Assembly (NCBI RefSeq): GCF_900290115.1
Contig: NZ_LT985750.1
Location: forward strand, 192,658 to 256,657
Direction: 5' to 3'
DNA length: 64,000 nucleotides
Source of the DNA: Alistipes sp. Marseille-P5061
Lineage (GTDB): Bacteria; Bacteroidota; Bacteroidia; Bacteroidales; Rikenellaceae
Positions 7,230-13,905 of the stretch are shown one piece after another. The notes below the pieces were generated by a model. It made no database searches and was not told the DNA's origin. It was given only the letters and a program-made list of their open reading frames with translations. Within the stretch, counting starts at the first letter, position 1. Each line of letters starts with the position of its first letter. The translations under genes and the position numbers were made by a program.

Positions 7230-9338
7230 TTACGAAATTCGTGAAAAATCAATCTCTTCGCGCCCCGAGTAGCGCTCCTTCAGGCGGCGCAGCCCCTCGT
7301 GGCCGGGGGCCGCGAGCGCGGGGTCGGATGCGAGCACCTCGCCGGCGGCGTCGCGCGAGCGGGTGAGTATCTGCACGTCGAGCGTCGGGTTGGCAATCTT
7401 CAGGTCAAAGGCCATGCCGCTCTGCTGCGTGCCGTTGATGTCGCCCGCGCCGCGCAGCTTGAGGTCGAGCTCCGCCAGACGGAATCCGTCGTTGGTCTGG
7501 CACATGGCGTCGAGCCGCGCCTGCGACTCGCGCGAGAGCTTGTCGCCCGACATGAGGATGCAGTAGGACTGCTCGCCGCCGCGCCCCACGCGGCCGCGCA
7601 GCTGGTGCAGCTGCGAGAGGCCGAAGCGCTCGGCCGACTCGATGACCATGACCGTGGCGTTGGGGACGTCGACCCCCACCTCGATGACCGACGTGGCCAC
7701 CAGAATCTGCGCCTCGCCCTCCTTGAACTGGCGCATCGACTCCTCCTTGTCGGCGGGCTTCATCCGCCCGTGGCAGATGGCCGTGACGTACTGCGGCAGC
7801 GGGAAGTCGCGCGAGATGGCCTCGTAGCCGTCCGTGAGGTCCTTGTAGTCCATCGCCTCGGACTCCTTGATGAGGGGGTAGACGACGTAGACCTGGCGCC
7901 CCTTGGCGATTTCGCGGCGCATGAAGCCGAAGAGCTTGAGCCGTGCGGCGTCGGTGTAGTGAAAGGTCTTGATGGGGCGGCGGCCCGGCGGCAGCTCGTC
8001 GATGACCGAGACGTCGAGGTCGCCGTAGAGGGTCATGGCCAGCGTGCGGGGGATGGGCGTGGCGGTCATCACCAGCACGTGGGGCGGCTGCGCGTTCTTG
8101 GTCCAGAGCCGTGCGCGCTGCTCGACGCCGAAGCGGTGCTGCTCGTCGATGACCACGAAGCCCAGGTTGGCGAAGCGCACCCGCTCCTCGATGAGGGCAT
8201 GGGTGCCGATGAGGATGTGGACCTCGCCCGAGGCGATGCCCTCGAGCGCCTCGCGCCGTTCGCGGGCCTTCGAGGCGCCGGTGAGGATGGCCACCCGCAC
8301 GCCGAGCCCCTCGACCATGCGGCCGATGGTGGCCGCATGCTGGCGGGCCAGAATCTCGGTGGGGGCCATCATGCAGGCTTGGTAGCCGTTGTCGACGGCC
8401 AGCAGCATCGACATGAGCGCCACGAGCGTCTTGCCGCTCCCCACGTCGCCCTGCAGCAGGCGGTTCATCTGGAATCCGGTGGCCGTGTCCTGGCGGATTT
8501 CGCGGATGACGCGCTTCTGGGCGCCGGTGAGCGGGAAGGGGAGCTTCTCGCGGTAGAAGCGGTTGAAGGCGTCGCCCACCCGCGTGAAGAGGAAGCCGTT
8601 GTTGCGGGCGAGCCGCTCGCTGCGGCGCGCCAGGACGTTGAGCTGCACGCCCAGCAGCTCCTCGAACTTGAGGCGGTACTGCGCCTGGCGCAGCAGCTCG
8701 GGCGACTGCGGGAAGTGGATGTTGTAGTAGGCCTCGCGCAGCGGGATGAGGCCGTAGCGCGTGCGCAGCTCCTCGGGCAGCGTCTCCTCGATGTGGTCGG
8801 CGACGCGCTCCCACGTGCTGCGCATGATGCGGTAGAGCCCCTTGGTCCCCACGGCGCCCTGCAGCCGCTCGGTGGTGGAGTAGATGCCCTGCATGCCGCT
8901 CTCGGGCTTGCGCGAGAGGGCCTGCTCCATCGTCTCGAGTTCGGGGTGAACCATCGAAAGTTCGTTGTGGTAGAAGCTCGGGCGGCCGAATACGAGGTAT
9001 TCGCGCCCCACCTCGATGCGCTTTTCGACCCACTTGATGCCGGCGAACCAGACCAGCTCGGCCGACCCCGTGGGGTCCGAGACCGAGACCGTGAAGCGGC
9101 GCTTGCGCCCCTGTCCGGCGTAGCCGATGCCCGTCACGCGGGCGCGGAACTGCACGAGCGAGGGGCCCCCTTCGGTGATTTCACCGATGCGGTAGATGCG
9201 CGTGCGGTCGATGTAGCGGAAGGGGAAGTGGTTGAGCATGTCGCCCAGCGTGCGGATGCCGAGCTCCTTGTCGAGCAGCCGCGCGCGCGCCTCCCCCACG
9301 CCGGGGACGAATTTTATGTCGTTGTCCAGATAGTTCAC
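7230..9338 (-). CDS. recG: ATP-dependent DNA helicase RecG
   Basis: A branched-DNA helicase that remodels stalled forks and recombination intermediates. From the GTG at 9336-9338 the product has 702 residues, the usual RecG length. The N-terminal wedge/OB domain opens VNYLDNDIKFVPGVGEARA; helicase motifs follow: QGDVGSGKTLVAL (motif I), DEQHRFG (motif II), MTATPIPRTL (motif III), and QLRGRVGRG (motif VI). The open frame runs 92 codons further upstream into GC-rich spacer, but a -7 promoter box lies at 9343-9350, so that extension cannot be translated from this promoter. An ATG at 9354-9356 is an alternative start if the promoter is elsewhere. Confidence 0.93.
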   Translation of the reverse strand: MNYLDNDIKFVPGVGEARARLLDKELGIRTLGDMLNHFPFRYIDRTRIYRIGEITEGGPSLVQFRARVTGIGYAGQGRKRRFTVSVSDPTGSAELVWFAGIKWVEKRIEVGREYLVFGRPSFYHNELSMVHPELETMEQALSRKPESGMQGIYSTTERLQGAVGTKGLYRIMRSTWERVADHIEETLPEELRTRYGLIPLREAYYNIHFPQSPELLRQAQYRLKFEELLGVQLNVLARRSERLARNNGFLFTRVGDAFNRFYREKLPFPLTGAQKRVIREIRQDTATGFQMNRLLQGDVGSGKTLVALMSMLLAVDNGYQACMMAPTEILARQHAATIGRMVEGLGVRVAILTGASKARERREALEGIASGEVHILIGTHALIEERVRFANLGFVVIDEQHRFGVEQRARLWTKNAQPPHVLVMTATPIPRTLAMTLYGDLDVSVIDELPPGRRPIKTFHYTDAARLKLFGFMRREIAKGRQVYVVYPLIKESEAMDYKDLTDGYEAISRDFPLPQYVTAICHGRMKPADKEESMRQFKEGEAQILVATSVIEVGVDVPNATVMVIESAERFGLSQLHQLRGRVGRGGEQSYCILMSGDKLSRESQARLDAMCQTNDGFRLAELDLKLRGAGDINGTQQSGMAFDLKIANPTLDVQILTRSRDAAGEVLASDPALAAPGHEGLRRLKERYSGREEIDFSRIS

Positions 9339-9342
9339 TCCG

Positions 9343-9350
9343 CAAATATA
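9343..9350 (-). promoter_or_regulatory. Probable -7 box of recG
   Basis: The minus strand reads TATATTTG, four bases before the GTG chosen as the recG start. If used, transcription would begin at or beside the start codon, giving a nearly leaderless message. Confidence 0.5.
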
Positions 9351-9772
9351 ATGCATGCCCCGTGCAAAAGCAAGACCGGAACGCCCCCGTGTGCGGAGCG
9401 GCTCCGCGTGTGGGGTGTTCCGGCTGTCGGTACGGCGGGTGTGTCCGGCGGGGACGACGGCCCGACCGTGTTTGTTTGGGAACGGTCCGGCTGCCGATTT
9501 GGCCGGCAGCTCCGGTTGGGTTCGTCGTTGGGGCGGTTGTCGGTCCGGCGGGATGTCCGGCGGGGCGGCCGGTTGCCCGGTCGTGTCTGTTTTGGGGCGG
9601 CCCGGCCGGCACACAGCAAGAAACGGCCGGCGGTTTGGCCGGCCCTTGTTGGAAAAGGGTTTGGCTGTCGGTTCCGTGTTTGGCGCTCGGTCCCGTGTTT
9701 GGCGCTTGTCGGGAGCGGCCGGCGCTTCGGGGGCGTTCGTCCCGGTGCCTGCGTCCGGCTGCCCGGGCGGGG
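9351..9772. other. GC-rich spacer with short repeats
   Basis: No gene supported. Variants of ccggc/gccgg recur throughout, and a 19-base unit is repeated in tandem at 9670-9707 with one base difference. Confidence 0.5.
9670..9707. repeat. 19-bp tandem repeat, two copies
   Basis: Unit ggttccgtgtttggcgctc at 9670-9688 is followed at once by a near-identical copy at 9689-9707. Confidence 0.65.
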
Positions 9773-10198
9773 CTATTGCTCCTCCTCGGTCATCGAGACG
9801 TTGACGTGCTCCTTGACAAAGAGCCCGGCATCCTCCGATGCGGCGTCACGCGGCACGAACTCCTCGTCGGTGAAGCCCATCCGGTACTCCCGTGCCTTGT
9901 ACGAGCCGTTCTGGGGGCCGTCGATGTCGGTGAAGTTCAGCGTCAGGTTGTCCTTCTGACCGTTGTCGCGAAGGTCGAAGCTGCCGTCGGCGCCGCTCAG
10001 CACGCTCTTCAGCCCGTCCTTTCCCCGCACCTCGATGCCCTCGATGGGGTTGCCCTCGAGGTCGGTCACCCGGCCCTGGACGCGGTAGTCGACGTTGGGT
10101 GTTCCGTACATCGCAAGAATCTGTTCGTCCTCGTTGCAGGCCGTTCCGAATCCCAAAAGGGCCAGAGCGGCAAGTGCCCAGCTTCGTTTCATGGTCAT
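9773..10198 (-). CDS. Radical-SAM-associated putative lipoprotein (orphan)
   Basis: About 141 residues from MTMKRSWALA. A signal peptide ends in a lipobox-like GTAC, so the mature protein probably starts at the Cys before NEDEQ. Next comes MYGTPNVDYRVQGRVTDLEGNPIEGIEVRG, the hallmark of Bacteroidota lipoproteins that are usually encoded beside a radical SAM/SPASM enzyme; a carboxypeptidase-regulatory-like beta fold is likely (GADGSFDLRDNG). Unusually, no SPASM-type radical SAM gene lies next to it here: neighbours are recG and ispG. ATG at 10192 is an alternative start. Function unknown; the name comes from family context. Confidence 0.7.
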   Translation of the reverse strand: MTMKRSWALAALALLGFGTACNEDEQILAMYGTPNVDYRVQGRVTDLEGNPIEGIEVRGKDGLKSVLSGADGSFDLRDNGQKDNLTLNFTDIDGPQNGSYKAREYRMGFTDEEFVPRDAASEDAGLFVKEHVNVSMTEEEQ

Positions 10199-10216
10199 AC
10201 AGGTTTGGTTCCTTTC

Positions 10217-10224
10217 CAAAAGTA
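10217..10224 (-). promoter_or_regulatory. -7 box of the lipoprotein gene
   Basis: TACTTTTG on the minus strand, 18 bases before the ATG at 10198, followed by a purine-rich GGAAAGGAA that may serve as ribosome-binding site. Confidence 0.6.
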
Positions 10225-10319
10225 GTGAATAATAGAGGTTTTCGCAACTTTTGCTCCGATTTTCTTCCGCCGGCGGCGCCGCACTGTGCGGACGGTGTGG
10301 AAATCGGCCGAAAAAACGC

Positions 10320-10327
10320 TATCTTTG
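10320..10327 (+). promoter_or_regulatory. -7 box of ispG
   Basis: TATCTTTG 24 bases before the ispG start at 10352; it excludes the longer upstream open frame beginning at 10286. Confidence 0.65.
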
Positions 10328-10351
10328 TCTTCGGAAAAAAGAGGCGCAGCC

Positions 10352-11842
10352 ATGATGAATCTTTCGGAATACCGGCGCCGTCCGACCTGCGAGGTGCGCA
10401 TCGGACGGGTTGCCATCGGCGGCGGAAACCCCGTTGCCGTGCAGTCGATGACCAATACCGACACCAACGACACGCCGGCGAGCGTGGCCCAGATTGAGCG
10501 GATTGACCGCGCGGGCGGCAAGATTGTCCGTCTGACGGCCCAGGGGCGCCGCGAGGCGGAGAACCTGGGTGCCATCGCCGCGCAGCTGCGCGCCGACGGC
10601 TACGACACGGCGCTGGTGGCCGACGTCCACTTCGTTCCCGAGGTGGCCGCCATTGCGGCCCGCTACGTCGACAAGGTGCGCATCAACCCGGGCAACTACC
10701 GCTCGGAGCACGGCGAGTTCGAGGCGCTCATCGAGCAGTGCCGCCAGCGCGGCGTGGCGCTGCGCATCGGCGTCAACCACGGCTCGCTCGCCCGCCGCGT
10801 CTTCGACCGGTGGGGCGACACGCCGCAGGGGATGGTCGTCTCGGCGATGGAGTTCCTGCGCGTCTGCCGCGAGCGCAATTTCGACCAGGTGGTCGTCTCG
10901 ATGAAGTCGAGCAACACGCGCGTGATGGTCCACGCCTACCGGCTGCTGGTCGAGGCGATGGATGCCGAGGGGATGCACTATCCGATTCATCTGGGTGTGA
11001 CGGAGGCGGGCAACGGCCTCGAGGGGCGCATCAAGAGCGCCGTGGGCATCGGTGCACTGCTGGCCGACGGCATCGGCGACACGATTCGCGTCTCGCTGAC
11101 CGAGGCCCCCGAGCACGAAATCCCCGTGGCGCAGCAGCTCGTCGAGCAGTTCGCCGCGCGTCCGGGCCGCTTCGAGGTGCTCCATCCCGAGCGCTATTCG
11201 CCCACCGAGTTCCGCCGCCGCAGCCGGGTGCAGGTGCCCGTCGTGGGGGGCGAGTCGATGGAGGGGTTCCGCATCCTCGAGTCGACCTCGGAAAACCCCA
11301 CGGCCGAGCTCCGCGCGGCGATTCTCAACCTCGAGGAGGATTGCCCGGTGGTGCTCCGGCGGCACTACGACGAACCCACGCTCGAGCGGCTGGCCGTGCG
11401 TGCGGCGGCCGACTTGGGACCGCTCTTCCTCGACGGCCTGGCCGACGGCATCTGGCTCGACGCCCCGCGCTACACGGAGGAGGAGCTCCGCCGCGTCGAG
11501 CTGATGATTCTCCAGGCGGCGCGCCTCCGCTTCTCGCATACCGAATACATCGCCTGCCCCTCGTGCGGACGCACGCTCTACGACATCGAGCAGACGCTGG
11601 CCGCCATCAAGGCGCGCACGTCGCACCTGAAGAACCTCCGCATCGGGGTCATGGGGTGCATCGTCAACGGCCCGGGCGAGATGGCCGATGCCGACTACGG
11701 CTACGTGGGGGCCGCCCCGGGACGCATCACCCTCTACAAGGGGCGCACGGTCGTCGAGCGCAACATCCCGCAGGAGGAGGCGCTCGACCGTCTGGTGGCC
11801 CTTATCCGCGAAAACGGCGACTGGCGCGAGCCGGGCGAGTAG
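10352..11842 (+). CDS. ispG: 4-hydroxy-3-methylbut-2-enyl diphosphate synthase (IspG/GcpE)
   Basis: A 496-residue enzyme of the MEP isoprenoid pathway that converts MEcPP to HMBPP using a [4Fe-4S] cluster. N-terminal TIM barrel with the opening MNLSEYRRRPTCEVRIGRVAIGG and VAVQSMTNTDT; C-terminal iron-sulfur domain with ACPSCGRT and MGCIVNGPGEMADADYGYVG. Between them (about residues 265-385) is an extra domain, as in chloroplast, Chlamydia and Bacteroidota enzymes; at 496 residues it is longer than E. coli IspG (about 370) yet shorter than the about 600-residue forms I recall from Bacteroides. It supplies precursors for the polyprenyl synthase at 2894-3865. Confidence 0.93.
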   Translation: MMNLSEYRRRPTCEVRIGRVAIGGGNPVAVQSMTNTDTNDTPASVAQIERIDRAGGKIVRLTAQGRREAENLGAIAAQLRADGYDTALVADVHFVPEVAAIAARYVDKVRINPGNYRSEHGEFEALIEQCRQRGVALRIGVNHGSLARRVFDRWGDTPQGMVVSAMEFLRVCRERNFDQVVVSMKSSNTRVMVHAYRLLVEAMDAEGMHYPIHLGVTEAGNGLEGRIKSAVGIGALLADGIGDTIRVSLTEAPEHEIPVAQQLVEQFAARPGRFEVLHPERYSPTEFRRRSRVQVPVVGGESMEGFRILESTSENPTAELRAAILNLEEDCPVVLRRHYDEPTLERLAVRAAADLGPLFLDGLADGIWLDAPRYTEEELRRVELMILQAARLRFSHTEYIACPSCGRTLYDIEQTLAAIKARTSHLKNLRIGVMGCIVNGPGEMADADYGYVGAAPGRITLYKGRTVVERNIPQEEALDRLVALIRENGDWREPGE

Positions 11843-11943
11843 CCCCGGCCACCCGGCCACCCGGGCTCTTGGGCCGCTGTTGCCGCCGGGTCCAACCCGT
11901 TGAGGTTCCTGCCGCTCCGGTCGATGTTGCCGCCGGTTCCGTC

Positions 11944-12008
11944 CCATTGAGGGCCCTGCCGCCGGCTCCGACCCATTGAGGGCCCTGCCGCCGGCTCCGA
12001 CCCGTTGA
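11944..12008. repeat. 29-bp tandem repeat downstream of ispG
   Basis: Copies centred on cattgaggg / cgttgaggg recur at exact 29-base spacing (reference base at 11946, 11975 and 12004), each followed by ccctgccgccggctccga. A diverged relative occurs near 11896. Located between ispG and the insertion sequence. Confidence 0.7.
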
Positions 12009-12137
12009 GGGCCCGACCCGAAAGGCTCCGACCCGCCGACCCTCCGGTTCTGCCGCCGAGTTCTGCGGACCGCCGACCACTCGGCCCGGTCCCCGCCTCC
12101 GGCTCCATCCTTATCCTGTAAAATCCTGTAAAAATCT

Positions 12138-12160
12138 TGAGTTCAACTTATAAATGCAAC
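12138..12160. repeat. Left terminal inverted repeat of the IS30 element
   Basis: Begins TGAGTTCAACTT and ends AAATGCAAC; pairs with 13266-13288 apart from three positions. Confidence 0.85.
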
Positions 12161-12197
12161 TTTTTGGGTGCGGATAATAAGCAATAAAAACATTTAT

Positions 12198-12246
12198 TTT
12201 TCAGAGAGGAAAGAGAGACAATGTCCCCCTTTCTCTCACTCTGAAT
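12198..12246. promoter_or_regulatory. Hairpin between the left IS end and the transposase promoter
   Basis: TTCAGAGAG...AAAGAGAG pairs with CTTTCTCTC...CTCTGAA around a loop of about ten bases. It lies upstream of the -7 box, so it would be present only in transcripts reading in from outside, where it could block their expression. Confidence 0.5.
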
Positions 12247-12259
12247 GGATAAAGTTTGC

Positions 12260-12267
12260 TATCTTTG
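12260..12267 (+). promoter_or_regulatory. -7 box of the transposase gene
   Basis: TATCTTTG 35 bases before the transposase start codon, inside the element. Confidence 0.6.
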
Positions 12268-12302
12268 CTTTAATTGTCCGTCCAAAGAAAAAAAAGTTGC
12301 AG

Positions 12303-13283
12303 ATGAGCAAACATATAACCGAGGAACAAAGGTATGCAATTTCTATGATGTTGCAAATACCGATGAGCAAAAAAGCAATAGCGGAAGCTATCGGAGTAGA
12401 TAAAAGCACTGTTTACAGGGAGATAAAGCGCAATTGCGACGCCCGAAGTGGTAGCTATAGCATGGAGCTTGCCCAGCGAAAAGCAGACAGGCGCAAGCAG
12501 CAAAAACATCGCAAGGAAGTGCTTACACCGGCAATGAGAAAACGGATAATAAAGCTGTTGAAGAAAGGATTCAGCCCGGAGCAGATTGTCGGCAGGAGCC
12601 GCTTGGAGGGAATTGCGATGGTATCTCACGAAACGATATATCGCTGGATTTGGGAGGATAAGCGGCGGGGTGGCAAACTGCACAAATATCTTCGCAGACA
12701 AGGTCGCAGGTATGCCAAACGTGGTTCTAAAAATGCAGGGCGAGGATTTATCCCAGGCAGGGTGGATATTGATGAGCGTCCCGAGATAGTGGAACTGAAG
12801 GAGAGATTTGGTGATTTAGAGATAGATACAATTATTGGTAAGAACCACAAAGGTGCCATTCTTACCATTAACGACAGAGCAACAAGCAGGGTCTGGATAC
12901 GCAAGTTGTCGGGAAAAGAAGCCATCCCGGTAGCTAAGATTGCAGTATGGGCACTGCGGAAAGTGAAAAACTTAATACACACAATTACGGCTGACAATGG
13001 AAAGGAGTTTGCAAAGCACGAGGAAATTGCGCAAAAATTGGAAATAAAATTCTATTTTTGCAAACCATACCACTCATGGGAACGTGGTGCCAATGAAAAC
13101 ACCAACGGGCTTATCAGGCAGTATATCCCAAAGGGTAAGGACTTTAGTGAAGTAACCAACAAACAGATTAAGTGGATTGAAAATAAACTCAATAATCGAC
13201 CTCGTAAAAGACTTGGATACCTCACGCCAAACGAAAAATTTAAACAAATTATTAATCAGAATTCTGTTGCATTTGCAAGTTGA
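12303..13283 (+). CDS. IS30 family transposase
   Basis: A 326-residue DDE transposase. An N-terminal helix-turn-helix (MSKHITEEQRYAISMMLQIPMSKKAIAEAIGVDKSTVYREIKRN, about 1-45) is followed by a second HTH region (KGFSPEQIVGRS) and the integrase core: D in LEIDTIIGKNHKGA, D in TADNGKEF, and E in RGANENTNGLIRQYIPKG, the typical IS30 DDE set. All catalytic residues and the family C-terminus (NNRPRKRLGYLTPNEKF) are present, so it looks functional. The frame is open further upstream, but the ATG at 12303 matches family starts and lies downstream of the internal promoter. Its TGA stop is within the right inverted repeat. Confidence 0.95.
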   Translation: MSKHITEEQRYAISMMLQIPMSKKAIAEAIGVDKSTVYREIKRNCDARSGSYSMELAQRKADRRKQQKHRKEVLTPAMRKRIIKLLKKGFSPEQIVGRSRLEGIAMVSHETIYRWIWEDKRRGGKLHKYLRRQGRRYAKRGSKNAGRGFIPGRVDIDERPEIVELKERFGDLEIDTIIGKNHKGAILTINDRATSRVWIRKLSGKEAIPVAKIAVWALRKVKNLIHTITADNGKEFAKHEEIAQKLEIKFYFCKPYHSWERGANENTNGLIRQYIPKGKDFSEVTNKQIKWIENKLNNRPRKRLGYLTPNEKFKQIINQNSVAFAS

Positions 13284-13288
13284 ATTCA
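13266..13288. repeat. Right terminal inverted repeat of the IS30 element
   Basis: Reads GTTGCATTTGCAAGTT then gaattca; inverted partner of 12138-12160 and overlaps the end of the transposase gene. Confidence 0.85.
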
Positions 13289-13302
13289 GCAATGTTTGAC
13301 CG

Positions 13303-13905
13303 ATGACCATTCTTCCTCTGGCCTATCTTCCCTCGGTGGAGTACATCGCGCATCTGCTGCGCGAGGAATGCGTCATCGACCTGGGCGAACACTTCATCAA
13401 GCGCTCGGAGCGCAACCGCACGCGGATTCTGGCCACGGGGGGCCCCATGGAGCTCACCGTCCACGTCCGCAACGCCGACCGCCCGCGCCAGCCCATGCGC
13501 GAGGTGCGGCTCGACTACTCGAAGCGCTGGCCCCACCAGCACTGGCTCTCGCTCGTCTCGGCCTACCGCAGCTCGCCCTACTTCGACCACTACGCCGAGC
13601 GCTTCGAACCCCTCTACCGCGCGCCGGGCGACCTGCTTGCGGAGTTCAACCTTGCGCTGCTGCGCACGCTGCTCGAGGCGGCCAAGGCCCCCTGCCGGCT
13701 CCGCCTCTCGGAGCACTACGTCGAGGCGCAGCCGGGCGATGTCGACCTGAGGCCCAAACACAGAGAGGGCCCGGCCTTTGAGGCCGAGCCCTACATTCAG
13801 GTCTTTTCCGACCGGATGCCCTTCGTCGCCAACCTGTCGTTCATCGACCTGTTGTTTGCCGAAGGACCCCAAGCAGCGGCTGTTGCGGCGCGCAGTCGAT
13901 TCTGA
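13303..13905 (+). CDS. WbqC-like family protein
   Basis: A 200-residue WbqC family protein. Recognisable are the opening ILPLAYLPSVEYIAHLL, KRSERNRTRILATGGPMELTVHVR in the middle, and the C-terminal FSDRMPFVANLSFIDLLFAEGP, which matches the family ending with proline-asparagine-leucine before the aspartate. WbqC proteins occur in O-antigen or surface polysaccharide gene sets; biochemical role unclear. The IS30 element ends 14 bases before the start codon, so any native promoter beyond a few bases has been displaced; AATGTTTG at 13291-13298 is one base short of a -7 box. The gene overlaps the convergent GH2 gene by 65 bases. Confidence 0.8.
   Translation: MTILPLAYLPSVEYIAHLLREECVIDLGEHFIKRSERNRTRILATGGPMELTVHVRNADRPRQPMREVRLDYSKRWPHQHWLSLVSAYRSSPYFDHYAERFEPLYRAPGDLLAEFNLALLRTLLEAAKAPCRLRLSEHYVEAQPGDVDLRPKHREGPAFEAEPYIQVFSDRMPFVANLSFIDLLFAEGPQAAAVAARSRF

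Larger units (their letters stand above)
12138..13288 (+). mobile_element. IS30-family insertion sequence, complete
   Basis: The element is bounded by 23-base imperfect inverted repeats (12138-12160 and 13266-13288; 20 of 23 positions pair) and carries one transposase gene. Base composition is AT-rich, sharply unlike the GC-rich flanks, which supports recent transfer. The right repeat contains the transposase stop codon. No target duplication is visible immediately outside the repeats (left flank ends atct, right flank begins gcaa); IS30 duplications are only 2-3 bases, so absence is weak evidence. It sits 14 bases upstream of the wbqC-like start codon. Confidence 0.9.

Noticed and set aside
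9339..9614. 92-codon N-terminal extension of RecG
   Set aside because: Pro/Arg-rich, crosses a -7 box, and RecG homologues begin at the chosen site.
7299..9959. Plus-strand open frame of 886 codons opposite recG
   Set aside because: High-GC antisense shadow of RecG; no family resemblance, low-complexity Ala/Gly/His composition.
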